Positions 44,665 through 52,800 are shown, counted from the first letter of the stretch. The stretch: DNA of 64,000 nt from Pseudomonas wenzhouensis (GCF_021029445.1 NZ_CP072610.1:186001-250000), one strand, 5' to 3'. Numbers and translations are program-made. Notes: generated by a model from the sequence alone, not told the origin.

Positions 44665-45642
44665 ATGCTCAGTCAAATCCCCACTCACCTGATTGCCGGG
44701 TCGCTCGGTGCCGGCAAGACCACGCTGATCCGTCAGTTGCTGGCGCAGAAACCGGCGCACGAGCGCTGGGCGGTGCTGATCAACGAATTTGGCCAGATCG
44801 GCCTGGACGCCGCCCTGCTGGAACAGGGCGACGACGGCATTGCCCTGGCCGAAGTGGCCGGTGGTTGCCTGTGCTGCGTCAATGGCGCGCCGTTTCAGGT
44901 TGGCCTCGGCCGTCTGCTGCGCAAGGCGCGGCCCGACCGCTTGCTGATCGAGCCGTCCGGCCTGGGGCATCCGGCGCAGTTGCTGGCACAGTTGCGTCAG
45001 CCGCCTTGGCGCGGTGTGTTGGCCGTGCAACCGGCACTGATGGTGCTGGATGCTGCCGCGCTGGCTAGCGGTCAGCTGCTGCCGGACGTGCAGCGTCAGG
45101 CGCTGGACGAGGCCGGCTTGCTGCTGTTGAACAAGAGCGAAGGCTTGGACGCCGAAACGCGAGCGCGGATTGCTACCGATCTGCCATCCGTGCCGCTGCA
45201 CTGGACCGCGCAGGGTCGGCTCGACCTGGCCCTGTTGCCGGGCCTGGCAGCGCAGGCCTCGCCCATCGAGGTGAGCGCCGAGTTACCCACAACTGCACCT
45301 GGCCTGGCGCAGATCTGGCGCAACGCCGCCGAGCCTGTCTGCCAGGTGCAGGACCAGGTCGAAGGCTGGAGCATCGGCTGGCGCTGGCACCCGAGCCAGC
45401 GTTTCGACCTCGAGCAGGTCAGCCGCTGGCTGCAAAGCCTGGGTTGGCGCAGGGCCAAGGCCGTGCTGCATGGCGCTGAAGGCTGGCATTCGTTGAATGC
45501 CTTGCAGGGGCAAGCGTTGGCGGCCTGGAGTCCGAGCGAATGGCGCAAGGACTCACGGCTGGAGTTGATCTTCGATCAGGCACAGAACGTCGACGTGCTG
45601 ACGACCTCCTTCGCCACCTGCCGAATCCCTGCGACAGACTGA
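44665..45642 (+). CDS. Second COG0523 GTPase, putative metallochaperone (YjiA/CobW-like)
   Basis: A 325-residue G3E GTPase with Walker A GSLGAGKTT (12-20), Cys68-Leu-Cys70-Cys71 in GGCLCCVNG and NKSE as base-recognition motif. It is shorter and belongs to a different subgroup than the product of 42136. I see no Zur box in the 83 nt before it, so its control may differ. A weak ATAGG precedes the chosen ATG; the longer frame upstream is not family-like. It probably adds to metal allocation in this cluster. Confidence 0.92.
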   Translation: MLSQIPTHLIAGSLGAGKTTLIRQLLAQKPAHERWAVLINEFGQIGLDAALLEQGDDGIALAEVAGGCLCCVNGAPFQVGLGRLLRKARPDRLLIEPSGLGHPAQLLAQLRQPPWRGVLAVQPALMVLDAAALASGQLLPDVQRQALDEAGLLLLNKSEGLDAETRARIATDLPSVPLHWTAQGRLDLALLPGLAAQASPIEVSAELPTTAPGLAQIWRNAAEPVCQVQDQVEGWSIGWRWHPSQRFDLEQVSRWLQSLGWRRAKAVLHGAEGWHSLNALQGQALAAWSPSEWRKDSRLELIFDQAQNVDVLTTSFATCRIPATD

Positions 45643-45679
45643 TAAACTCGCCGCGCTTTCGTCGCTGTGGATAACCTCA

Positions 45680-46558
45680 ATGCAACTGCTGCCTTGGTCT
45701 CATGACACCTCTGCCGATTTCACCCTGCGCGGCTGGCACACGCCGCCGTCGGGCAAGCCGCTGCTGCATTTCCTGCACGGCAATGGCTATTGCGGGCGTG
45801 TCTACACGCCGATGCTGGCGCTGCTGGCCGAGGACTTCGATCTCTGGCTGTGCGACGTGCAGGGCCATGGCGACAGCGACCATGGCGGCCGCTTCCATGG
45901 CTGGAACCGTAGCGCCGAGCTGGCGGTGGAGGCTTTCGACACCCTGCGCGGGCCGTTCGGCGATGTGCCGCGCTTCGCCCTCGGCCACAGCTTCGGCGGT
46001 GTACTTACCAGCCTGATTCTGGCGCGCCATCCCGAGCTGTTCCGCCGCGCCGTACTGCTCGATCCGGTGCTGTTCAGCCCAGCGATGATCGGGGTGATGG
46101 CGCTGTCCGATGTGGTCGGTCTGGCGCAGCGCACCGGCATGGCGAAGAAGGCGCAGAAGCGCCGCCGGCAATGGCCGGACCGTGCCAGCGCACATGCCGC
46201 GCTGCATGGCCGCGGCATGTTCCGGGGCTGGGACGAGGCCGCGTTCGACGCCTATATCGAGCATGCACTGAAGGAGGTCGAGGGCGGTGTCGAGCTCAAG
46301 TGCCGGCCCAGCCGTGAGGCGGATATCTTCGGCTCGTTCCCGCGCCGCCTGTGGCCTTCGCTGGCGAAGGTCGTGACGCCCACCGAGGTGATTTACGGCA
46401 CAACCACCTATCCCTTCGTCGCCCGTTCGGTAGCGCGTTGGTGTGCGAGTAACGCGCATGTGCGCAGTCAGGTGGTGCCGGGTGGGCACTGCTTCATGCA
46501 GGAGCAGCCGGTAGACAGCGCGGCACGGGTCGCGGACTTCCTGTTGCAGCGCAGTTGA
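45680..46558 (+). CDS. Alpha/beta hydrolase
   Basis: A 292-residue alpha/beta-hydrolase-fold protein. The oxyanion region is FLHGNGYCGRVY (31-42), the nucleophile elbow GHSFGG (Ser104 at 102-107), and the final His is in VVPGGHCFMQEQP. The substrate is unknown; the GNGYC loop occurs in Pseudomonas esterase-like proteins. It begins 37 nt after the COG0523 gene and may be transcribed with it. Confidence 0.9.
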   Translation: MQLLPWSHDTSADFTLRGWHTPPSGKPLLHFLHGNGYCGRVYTPMLALLAEDFDLWLCDVQGHGDSDHGGRFHGWNRSAELAVEAFDTLRGPFGDVPRFALGHSFGGVLTSLILARHPELFRRAVLLDPVLFSPAMIGVMALSDVVGLAQRTGMAKKAQKRRRQWPDRASAHAALHGRGMFRGWDEAAFDAYIEHALKEVEGGVELKCRPSREADIFGSFPRRLWPSLAKVVTPTEVIYGTTTYPFVARSVARWCASNAHVRSQVVPGGHCFMQEQPVDSAARVADFLLQRS

Positions 46559-46594
46559 TCGAGTAGGGCGGGTGAAACCTGCCATCCTCGCGGG

Positions 46595-46987
46595 TTACGC
46601 CTTGCGGCGCCAGTCTTCGAGGTGGATCACGTTGCCCTGGCTCTGCACCGATACCGGCTCGGGCTGAGGCTCTAGCACGGGATGCGGTTCCAGCTCGATG
46701 CGCCCTAGCTGCGCACCGAACATGCTGATCTGGCCGCGCAGGCGCTGCTCGCCGGTCACGGTAAATTCGAAATCATACAGTCGTGCCAGACGCCGATGAC
46801 CCCGGGCATCACGCTGGATGGCCAGACGGCGAAGGGCCACGGCGCCATCGAGCAGCTCCACGTCGAGTTTGGCGCAGTGCTGCTTGGCGAATGCCAAGGC
46901 CCGCTCACGAATGCCATGGCCGCGCCACAACCAGGCGCAGGCGGCAGCGAACAGCATCAGCAGAAAGACATCGAACAGGTTGATCAT
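46595..46987 (-). CDS. DUF3301 family membrane-anchored protein
   Basis: A 130-residue protein with an N-terminal membrane helix (VFLLMLFAAACAWLWRG), then a conserved HCAKLDVELLDGAVALRRL and RLARLYDFEFTVTGEQR, typical of DUF3301. The C-terminus is Pro-rich and ends HLEDWRRKA. The function is unknown. It stands alone and convergent with the hydrolase gene. Confidence 0.9.
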   Translation of the reverse strand: MINLFDVFLLMLFAAACAWLWRGHGIRERALAFAKQHCAKLDVELLDGAVALRRLAIQRDARGHRRLARLYDFEFTVTGEQRLRGQISMFGAQLGRIELEPHPVLEPQPEPVSVQSQGNVIHLEDWRRKA

Positions 46988-47093
46988 GGCGACTCCGGCT
47001 CCGGGAGATAGAGATTAGCCTATCTGCCATGCAGTTCTCAGCACATGGCAGATCCGTGTGTCGGGCTTTCCTTGGTTCGTGCTGAGTCCAGCA

Positions 47094-47591
47094 TCAGGCC
47101 TGCAGGTGGTTCTTCTCCTCGCTCAACGCCTGATAACGCTGTTGCAACTCCTCGCGAATCTGCCGGCGTTGCTTGGCCTGGCGCTGGCGGCGCAGGCCAT
47201 CGGGGCTGTGCGGTTGCAGCTCCGGTACCGGCACCGGGCGCCCCTCGCCATCCACCGCGACCATGGTGAAGAAGCAACTGTTGGTGTGGCGCACCGAGCG
47301 CTCGCGGATGTTCTCGGTGATCACCTTGATGCCGATCTCCATCGAAGTACGCCCGGTGTGGTTGACCGAGGCAAGGAAGGTGACCAGTTCGCCGACGTGT
47401 ACCGGCTCGCGAAACATCACCTGATCCACCGACAGGGTCACTACGTAGCAACCGGCATAGCGGCTGGCGCAGGCGTAGGCGACTTCGTCGAGGTACTTGA
47501 GCAAGGTGCCGCCGTGGACATTGCCGGAGAAGTTGGCCATGTCCGGGGTCATCAGTACGGTCATCGTCAGGTGTGCGGTTCCGGCTTCCAT
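47094..47591 (-). CDS. Acyl-CoA thioesterase (hotdog fold, YciA-like)
   Basis: A 165-residue hotdog thioesterase that hydrolyses acyl-CoA. The family active-site area GNVHGGTLLKYLDEVAY (with catalytic Asp) and VMFREPVHVGELVTFLASV are present. The last 35 residues are charged and helical (RRQRQAKQRRQIREELQQ), an extension seen in some proteobacterial members. GGAGC precedes the chosen start. No operon partner is apparent. Confidence 0.92.
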   Translation of the reverse strand: MEAGTAHLTMTVLMTPDMANFSGNVHGGTLLKYLDEVAYACASRYAGCYVVTLSVDQVMFREPVHVGELVTFLASVNHTGRTSMEIGIKVITENIRERSVRHTNSCFFTMVAVDGEGRPVPVPELQPHSPDGLRRQRQAKQRRQIREELQQRYQALSEEKNHLQA

Positions 47592-47733
47592 GGATGCTCC
47601 AGAGGCATGGGGGAGAACGCAGGGCATGCAAGAAGCCTGCTGGTGCCACAGATGATGGCACAAGCCTGTGACCGTCGGTTGAAGCAGAGCTGCACGCGAT
47701 GGGCGGGCAGCTCTATACCGCTGCAGTGCTGGG

Positions 47734-49101
47734 TCAGGCGTGATTCAGGTACCAGCGCCAATCCTGCTCGCCCACTTCGCCCATGAACTGGCGGAACTCG
47801 GCCCACTTGATCGCCAGGAATACCTTGAGGAAGTCCTCGCCCAGTGCTTCGCGTGCCCAGGCTGAGCCTTCCAAGTTGCGCAGGGCGGTGAGCCAGGCGG
47901 TGGGCAGGGTTTCGCGGGCTTGCTCGTAGCCATTGCCGACGATGGCCTCGCCTGGATCGATCTGCTCGCGGATGCCCTTGTGGATGCCGGCGAGAATCGC
48001 CGCTGCGGCCAGGTAGGGGTTGGCATCGGCGCCGCAGATGCGGTGCTCGACGTGGCGGCTGCCCGCCGGCCCGCCCGGCACGCGGAAGGATACGGTGCGG
48101 TTGTTCACCCCCCAGCTCTTGGCCAGCGGCGCGTAGCTGTTGGCCTGGAAGCGGCGGAAGGAGTTGGCGTTGGGGCAGAAGATCGCCAGGGCGTCATTGA
48201 GCGTGGCCATCATGCCGCCGATGGCGTGGCGCAACAGTGGCGTGCCATGCGGATCTTCGCTGGCCATCAGGTTGTTGCCCTCGGCATCGGCCAGTGACAC
48301 GTGCATGTGCATGCCGCTGCCGGCCAGGTCGCCAAATGGCTTGGCCATGAAGCAGGCCTGCAGGCCGTGCTTATTGGCCACGCCCTTGACCAGGCGCTTG
48401 TAGCGTACGCCTTCGTCTACGGCTTGCAGCGCATCGAAGCGGTGCTCCAGGGTCAGCTCCAGTTGGCCCGGCGCGTATTCGGAGATCGCCGTGCGCACCG
48501 GCAGGCCCTGCGCCTCGCAGGCGGCGTAGAGGTCGTCGAGGAATGGCTGTACCTGCTCCAGCTCGTACACGCCGTAGACCTGCGGCGCCTGTGGGCGCAC
48601 GCCGTTCATCTGCACGGCCGGCTGCGGGCGGCCATTGGCGTCGCGTTGCTTGTCCAGCAGGTAGAACTCCAGCTCCACCGCCATCACCGGGTGGTAGCCG
48701 TCGGCCTTGAGCGCCTCGATGGCGCGCACCAGCACATGGCGCGGGTCGCCCGGCGTGGCCGGCAGGCCCTGGGTCGGGTGCATGCTCACCTGTAACTGCC
48801 CGGTGGGCACCGCGCGCCAGGGTTGCAGGGTCAGGCTGCCGGGTAGCGGATACGTCCAGCAGTCGGCGTCGGCCACTTCCCAGACCAGGCCGCTTTCCTC
48901 GACGTCCTCGCCCTGGATGGTCAGCGACAGGATGGAGCTGGGCAGCGGCCGGCCGTTCTCGTAGATGGCCAGCAACTCGTCGCGGTGCAGCAGCTTGCCG
49001 CGTGGAATGCCGTTGGCGTCGATCAGCATCAGCTCGATGCTGCGCACCTCGGGATGGCGTTCGAGGAAGTCGCGGGCTTCCTGGGGATCGGCAAATTGCA
49101 T
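47734..49101 (-). CDS. Glutamine synthetase-like, probable gamma-glutamylpolyamine synthetase
   Basis: A 455-residue glutamine-synthetase-fold ligase. The metal- and ATP-binding blocks MAVELEFYLLD, GSGMHMHVSL, SYAPLAKSWGVNNRTVSFRVP (split here as SYAPLAKSWGVNNRT) and RVEHR-like HVEHRICGADANPY are present. The 455-residue length and the lack of the adenylation-loop Tyr region fit PuuA/SpuI-type enzymes, which join glutamate to putrescine or other amines. The neighbouring aminotransferase gene on the same strand supports amine catabolism. The exact amine cannot be read. Confidence 0.88.
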   Translation of the reverse strand: MQFADPQEARDFLERHPEVRSIELMLIDANGIPRGKLLHRDELLAIYENGRPLPSSILSLTIQGEDVEESGLVWEVADADCWTYPLPGSLTLQPWRAVPTGQLQVSMHPTQGLPATPGDPRHVLVRAIEALKADGYHPVMAVELEFYLLDKQRDANGRPQPAVQMNGVRPQAPQVYGVYELEQVQPFLDDLYAACEAQGLPVRTAISEYAPGQLELTLEHRFDALQAVDEGVRYKRLVKGVANKHGLQACFMAKPFGDLAGSGMHMHVSLADAEGNNLMASEDPHGTPLLRHAIGGMMATLNDALAIFCPNANSFRRFQANSYAPLAKSWGVNNRTVSFRVPGGPAGSRHVEHRICGADANPYLAAAAILAGIHKGIREQIDPGEAIVGNGYEQARETLPTAWLTALRNLEGSAWAREALGEDFLKVFLAIKWAEFRQFMGEVGEQDWRWYLNHA

Positions 49102-49112
49102 GATTCAGTCTC

Positions 49113-49169
49113 GCGTAGGGTGCGCCGTGCGCACCAGGGGGTTAGCGGTGCGCACGGCGCACTCTACGG
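49113..49169. repeat. TAGGGTGCGC inverted repeat, copy 2
   Basis: CGTAGGGTGCGCCGTGCGCA at the left and TGCGCACGGCGCACTCTACG at the right form an almost perfect palindrome with a short loop. Same family as 44009-44089. It lies just upstream of the glutamine-synthetase-like gene start, directly beside repeat copy C. Confidence 0.8.
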
Positions 49170-49176
49170 GTTTGGT

Positions 49177-49275
49177 GGTTCCCATGCTCTGCGTGGGAAC
49201 CTATCCAGGGACGCTCCGCGCCCCGCAGACGCAGAGCGTCTGGGGCTGCATGCCCACGCAGAGCGTGGGAACGAT
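49177..49275. repeat. CCCACGC palindromic repeat, copy C
   Basis: An element of about 99 bases with ends GGTTCCCATGCTCTGCGTGG and CCCACGCAGAGCGTGGGAAC and inner GACGCTCCGCG / CAGACGCAGAGCGTC pieces, matching copy B at 37622-37741 in plan. It separates the aminotransferase and glutamine-synthetase-like genes. Confidence 0.85.
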
Positions 49276-49290
49276 CAAGACGATCAAGCG

Positions 49291-50682
49291 TTATTCGCGC
49301 GCGTCGGGAATGGCCAGCAGCTCGCCCAGGGCCTGATCCAGAGTGGCGATTAGCTGGTCCACATCGGCCTCGGTCGTCGCGGGGCAGCACAGGGTCATAT
49401 TGTGGAACGGCGTGATCAGGATGCCGCGGTTGATCAGGTACAGGTGCAGGGCCATCTGCAGCTCGTCATGGAATGCCGCTTCGGCATCGGCGCCGGTGCG
49501 CGGCGGGGTGGCGCAGAACTGAAATTCGCAACGCGCGCCCAGCTCGGTCACCGACCACTTCAGGTCGTGCTTGCCGATCAACCGGCGGAAGCCCTCGGCC
49601 AGGCGTGCGGCCAGCGGCAGCATGTGGTCGTAGGCGGCCTGGGTCATCACCTGTTCCAGGTTGGCGCGCATGCAGTGCATGGCCAGGGCGTTGGCCGACA
49701 GGGTGGTACCCATGCCGCTGTGGCCGTGACCGTGGCTTTCTGCGCTGGCGCGTTGGCGGGCCTGGGTCATTGCATCGGCCATTGCTGCGCTGCAGCCGAA
49801 GATGCCACACGGCACACCGCCGGCGATGGGCTTGCCGACCACGAAGAAGTCCGGATCCAGGCCCCACAGGCGCGTGCAGCCGCCGATGTCGGTGGAGATG
49901 GTGTGGGTTTCGTCGATGATCAGCAGGCTGCCGTACTGGCGCGTCAGCTCGCGGCATTTGTGCATGAAGCCCGGATCGGGCAGCACCATGCCGATGTTGG
50001 TCATCGCCGGCTCGCAGAGCAGGGCGCAGACATCGCCTTGCGCCAGCGCCGTTTCCAGCGCCTCGACATCGTTGAAGGGGATGGCGCGGCTGTGCTCGGT
50101 CAGGTCATAGGCCTGGCCGACCAGGCCCGAGCGGTGCACGGTCTGGCCATCGCGATGACGCACCATGACGTCGTCGACGGTGCCGTGGTAGCAGCCGTCG
50201 AACACCAGCAGCGTCTTGCGCTGGGTAATCGCGCGCGCCCAGCGCAGCACGTAGCGGTTGGAGTCGGTGGCGGTGGCGGTCACCTGCCAGTAAGGCAGGC
50301 CGAAACGCTTGGCCAGCAGCTCGCCGCAGACCACGGCATCCTCGCCGGGCAGCATGGTGGTCAGGCCATTGTTGGCCTGCTCGGTGAGGGCACGCGCGAC
50401 CGGGTCGGGCGAGTGGCCGAACATGGTGCCGGTGTCGCCCAGGCAGAAATCGACGTACTCGTGACCGTCCACGTCGAAGAAGCGCGCGCCTTTGGCGCGT
50501 TCGACGAACAGTGGCACCGGCGTCGACCAGTCGGCCATCCAGTGCATCGGCACGCCGCCATACAGCGAGTGGCGGGCGCGCTCGGCCAGGGCCACCGACT
50601 TCGGGTTGCGTTCGAGGAAGCGCGCGCGCTCACGGGCAGCGAAGGTTTCCACGGCGGTTGCGGCGATACCACTGGCAGTCAT
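49291..50682 (-). CDS. Class III (omega-type) PLP aminotransferase
   Basis: A 463-residue aminotransferase of subgroup II. The PLP Lys is Lys284 in FFVVGKPIAGGVP, the pyridine-contact Asp258 lies in LLIIDETHT, and CYHGTVDDVM is the phosphate-cup region. LGDTGTMFGHSP resembles glutamate-1-semialdehyde-type enzymes. GAGGTG precedes the chosen start. It is the promoter-proximal gene of a likely pair with the glutamine-synthetase-like gene, although two repeats lie between them, and it diverges from a GntR gene with palindromic operators. Confidence 0.9.
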   Translation of the reverse strand: MTASGIAATAVETFAARERARFLERNPKSVALAERARHSLYGGVPMHWMADWSTPVPLFVERAKGARFFDVDGHEYVDFCLGDTGTMFGHSPDPVARALTEQANNGLTTMLPGEDAVVCGELLAKRFGLPYWQVTATATDSNRYVLRWARAITQRKTLLVFDGCYHGTVDDVMVRHRDGQTVHRSGLVGQAYDLTEHSRAIPFNDVEALETALAQGDVCALLCEPAMTNIGMVLPDPGFMHKCRELTRQYGSLLIIDETHTISTDIGGCTRLWGLDPDFFVVGKPIAGGVPCGIFGCSAAMADAMTQARQRASAESHGHGHSGMGTTLSANALAMHCMRANLEQVMTQAAYDHMLPLAARLAEGFRRLIGKHDLKWSVTELGARCEFQFCATPPRTGADAEAAFHDELQMALHLYLINRGILITPFHNMTLCCPATTEADVDQLIATLDQALGELLAIPDARE

Positions 50683-50719
50683 GTTGAACACCTCGTTCGA
50701 ATTTCCGCACATCATATTT

Positions 50720-50729
50720 TGTGATCACA
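50720..50729. promoter_or_regulatory. Palindromic operator 1 (TGTGATCACA)
   Basis: A perfect 10-bp palindrome 38 nt upstream of the aminotransferase start, identical to the one at 50783-50792. Its GTGATCAC core suits a GntR-family dimer; the GntR gene across the gap is the natural candidate. Confidence 0.65.
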
Positions 50730-50782
50730 GAAATCGCAATATCCACTTATTGAACTCATATAAGTTAGTATTTGCCTGACTA

Positions 50783-50792
50783 TGTGATCACA
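50783..50792. promoter_or_regulatory. Palindromic operator 2 (TGTGATCACA)
   Basis: The second identical palindrome, centred 63 bp from the first, six helical turns, so both lie on the same face of the DNA. It is on the GntR-gene side of the divergent gap. Confidence 0.65.
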
Positions 50793-50922
50793 AATAATCG
50801 GAACAGACGAACGGCGATCACGCGTTCCTGTCGGCCCGATCTTCGTTCAATGGAGAAACTCATGCGTGACTGCCTGCTTACCCTGTCCCAGCTTCCTGCA
50901 CCGCCAAAGGGGTGTTGAAACC

Positions 50923-51576
50923 ATGAGCGATAATCTGCAGGAACAGCTGTACCAACGTATTCGTGAGGGATTGCTGGCCGGGCGTTTCCAGCCGGGGCAA
51001 GCCTTGAAGATCCGCGACCTGGCGGCCGAGTGGGGCACCAGCCCGATGCCGGTGCGCGCGGCTCTGCAACGGTTGGTGGCCGAGGGCGCGCTGGAGGGTG
51101 AGCAGCAACGCTCGGTACGCGTGCCGTCGATGACCCGCGAGCGATACGAAAGCATTTTTCAGGTACGCCTGGCACTGGAGGGGCTGGCCGTCGAACTGGC
51201 GACGCCGCGTCTTACGGCCGATGATCTGGCCACGCTGCGCGAGTGCGTCAACAGCATGGACAGCGCTATCGAGCAGCGCCAGGTGCAGGCTTATCTCAAC
51301 GCCAACAGCCAGTTTCACCTGCACCTTTACGGCGCCTGCGGCAATCCGGTGTTATTGCGTTCGATCGAATCGCTCTGGTTGCAGATCGGACCATTCTTCA
51401 ATCGGCTGTTCACTGAAGCCGATCTGTCGCTGCGGCTCAATGACTTTCATGAAGATGCCTTTGCTGCCATCGAGGCTGGCGATGCCAAGGGCGCGCGCCA
51501 GGCCATGGAGCAGGATCTGATCTACTTCGCGCGCTTTTTGCTCAACCTGCTGGCGTTGGAGCAGGGTGAGGCGTGA
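50923..51576 (+). CDS. GntR family regulator (FCD/FadR subfamily)
   Basis: A 217-residue regulator: winged helix at about 5-70 (ALKIRDLAAEWGTSPMPVRAALQRL) and an FCD effector domain with the metal-ligand pattern FHLHLYGACGN and a later NDFHEDAFAAIEAGDA, quoted in parts. The start MSDNLQEQLYQ follows AGGGG. It diverges from the aminotransferase gene and probably represses that operon and itself through the two palindromes. The ligand is probably an amine or carboxylate of that pathway (inference). Confidence 0.93.
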   Translation: MSDNLQEQLYQRIREGLLAGRFQPGQALKIRDLAAEWGTSPMPVRAALQRLVAEGALEGEQQRSVRVPSMTRERYESIFQVRLALEGLAVELATPRLTADDLATLRECVNSMDSAIEQRQVQAYLNANSQFHLHLYGACGNPVLLRSIESLWLQIGPFFNRLFTEADLSLRLNDFHEDAFAAIEAGDAKGARQAMEQDLIYFARFLLNLLALEQGEA

Positions 51577-51683
51577 GCCGGGTTTGGCTGATGTGTTGTG
51601 CCGGTCGCGGCTGAAGCCCCTCCCACGGGTCACGTGTGACTGCCAACTGTGGGCGGCGCTTCAGCGGCGACAAGGCGTTGCCG

Positions 51684-52091
51684 TCAGCTCTCCAGCCAGA
51701 CGTCACGGCACCAGTGCCAGACCGAGTCCCAGCTTTCGTCGGTCAGCTCGCCTTCGTCGCCGTCCCATAGCCAGACCTGACCTTCCACATCCACCGCGTA
51801 GTAATTGCGGCCGTCCTGGCACAGCGGCACCAGATCGCGCGGCAGGCCGAGGTCCCAGGCCACCGAGGCGACTTCCGGCAGGTAGGTGTGCGAGTGCGGG
51901 TCGCTGGCGGTGACCGGCTCCAGGCGACCATAGACCACGTCGCTGACCTTGAGCAGGAACTCGCGCAGCTCGAACGGCAGGTGGATGAGAATCTGCTCCT
52001 GAATCTCCACCAGGGTCTCTTCTTCCGGCAGCTCCAGCGGTACCGGTACCGGCTCGTTGAGTTCGCGCAGCTGTTCGATGACTTCTTCCAC
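51684..52091 (-). CDS. SMI1/KNR4 (SUKH)-like protein
   Basis: A 135-residue acidic, soluble protein. LPFELREFLLKVSDVVYGRLEP and YLPEVASVAWDLGLPRDLVP match the SMI1/KNR4 fold start, and GRNYYAVDVEGQVWLWD the strands that follow (only parts quoted). SUKH proteins include toxin immunity proteins, but stand-alone copies like this one are widespread in Pseudomonas with no toxin nearby. No partner gene is visible; the role is unknown. Confidence 0.8.
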   Translation of the reverse strand: MEEVIEQLRELNEPVPVPLELPEEETLVEIQEQILIHLPFELREFLLKVSDVVYGRLEPVTASDPHSHTYLPEVASVAWDLGLPRDLVPLCQDGRNYYAVDVEGQVWLWDGDEGELTDESWDSVWHWCRDVWLES

Positions 52092-52198
52092 GGCGTCGGC
52101 TCCTCATCAGTGGTGGGATCGGCTTTATACAGTAGCTGGCGGGCCGAGTGTAAACATGTCGCCGCCATCGGATAGTGGCGCTTTTGCGGAGCCTTCCC

Positions 52199-52676
52199 AT
52201 GTCATCTGTCATCTGTCACCTGGCATTGCCTGCACCACCGCGAACTCGATACCGCCACCCTCTATGAGCTGCTGGCGCTGCGCACCCAGGTGTTCGTGGT
52301 CGAGCAGAACTGCCCCTACCTGGAAACCGATGGTCAGGATCTGATTGGTGACACTTGCCACCTGCTGGTACGCGACGAGTCGGGGTTGGTGGGCTATCTG
52401 CGCCTGCTCGATCCGCAGCGCATGAGCGGCGAGGTGGTGATCGGTCGCGTGCTGACCGCCGAGCGGGCACGCGGCAGCGGGCTGGGTCACCGGCTGATGG
52501 AGCATGCTCTGGTCGAGTGCAGCCGGCGCTGGCCGGGCGTGCCGGTGTATCTGTCGGCACAGGCGCACCTGCAGGGTTACTACGGGCGCTATGGCTTCGT
52601 GGCGGTGACCGAGGTGTATCTGGAGGACGGTATCGCGCATATCGGCATGCGCCGGGCGGCTACTGATCTGTCGTAA
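52199..52676 (+). pseudogene. elaA: ElaA-like GNAT acetyltransferase, frame shifted by a 7-bp duplication near its start
   Basis: From 52290 on the frame reads FVVEQNCPYLETDGQDLIGD and later VIGRVLTAERARGSGLGHRL, a clear ElaA-type acetyltransferase, and the same frame continues upstream with family-like WHCLHHRELDTATLYELLA but has no start codon. The only ATG with a good ribosome site (GGAG at 52188, ATG at 52199) is in another frame because TCATCTG is duplicated at 52202-52215. Deleting one copy restores MSSVTWHCLHHREL in frame. The gene may be inactive, or switched by slippage. A short product starting at GTG 52290 would lack the first strand. Confidence 0.82.
52202..52215 (+). repeat. 7-bp tandem duplication TCATCTG x2
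   Basis: Two exact head-to-tail copies immediately after the elaA ATG, followed by a near copy (TCACCTG). The unit length is not a multiple of three, so copy number decides the reading frame. Confidence 0.85.
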
Positions 52677-52690
52677 TGGGGCGTCGCCGC

Positions 52691-52731
52691 TAAAGCGCCT
52701 CCCACGGATCAGATCGTGGGAGCGGCTTCAA
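52691..52731. repeat. CTCCCACG palindrome (REP-like)
   Basis: CTCCCACG (52699-52706) and CGTGGGAG (52715-52722) flank GATCAGAT, with AGCGGCTTCAA to the right and AAAGCGC to the left. A degenerate relative lies at 51615-51680, with CCTCCCACGGG and GCTTCAGCGGCGA. This is the common Pseudomonas GTGGGAGCGGCTTCA element. Confidence 0.7.
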
Positions 52732-52758
52732 CTGCGATGGCGAGCCAATGCTAAAATG

Positions 52759-52786
52759 AAGAAACCCGGGCAAGCCCGGGTTTCTT
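52759..52786. terminator. Bidirectional terminator between elaA and Tim44-domain gene
   Basis: A perfect 13-bp stem, AAGAAACCCGGGC / GCCCGGGTTTCTT with a 2-nt AA loop. A-rich on the left and T-rich on the right, it can end both convergent transcripts. Confidence 0.9.
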
Positions 52787-52800
52787 GTGCGTCGTCGCGA

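Noticed and set aside
50720..50792. TGTGATCACA sites as CRP/Vfr boxes
   Set aside because: CRP-type sites need six bases between TGTGA and TCACA; here the half-sites overlap. A GntR-type operator is the better reading.
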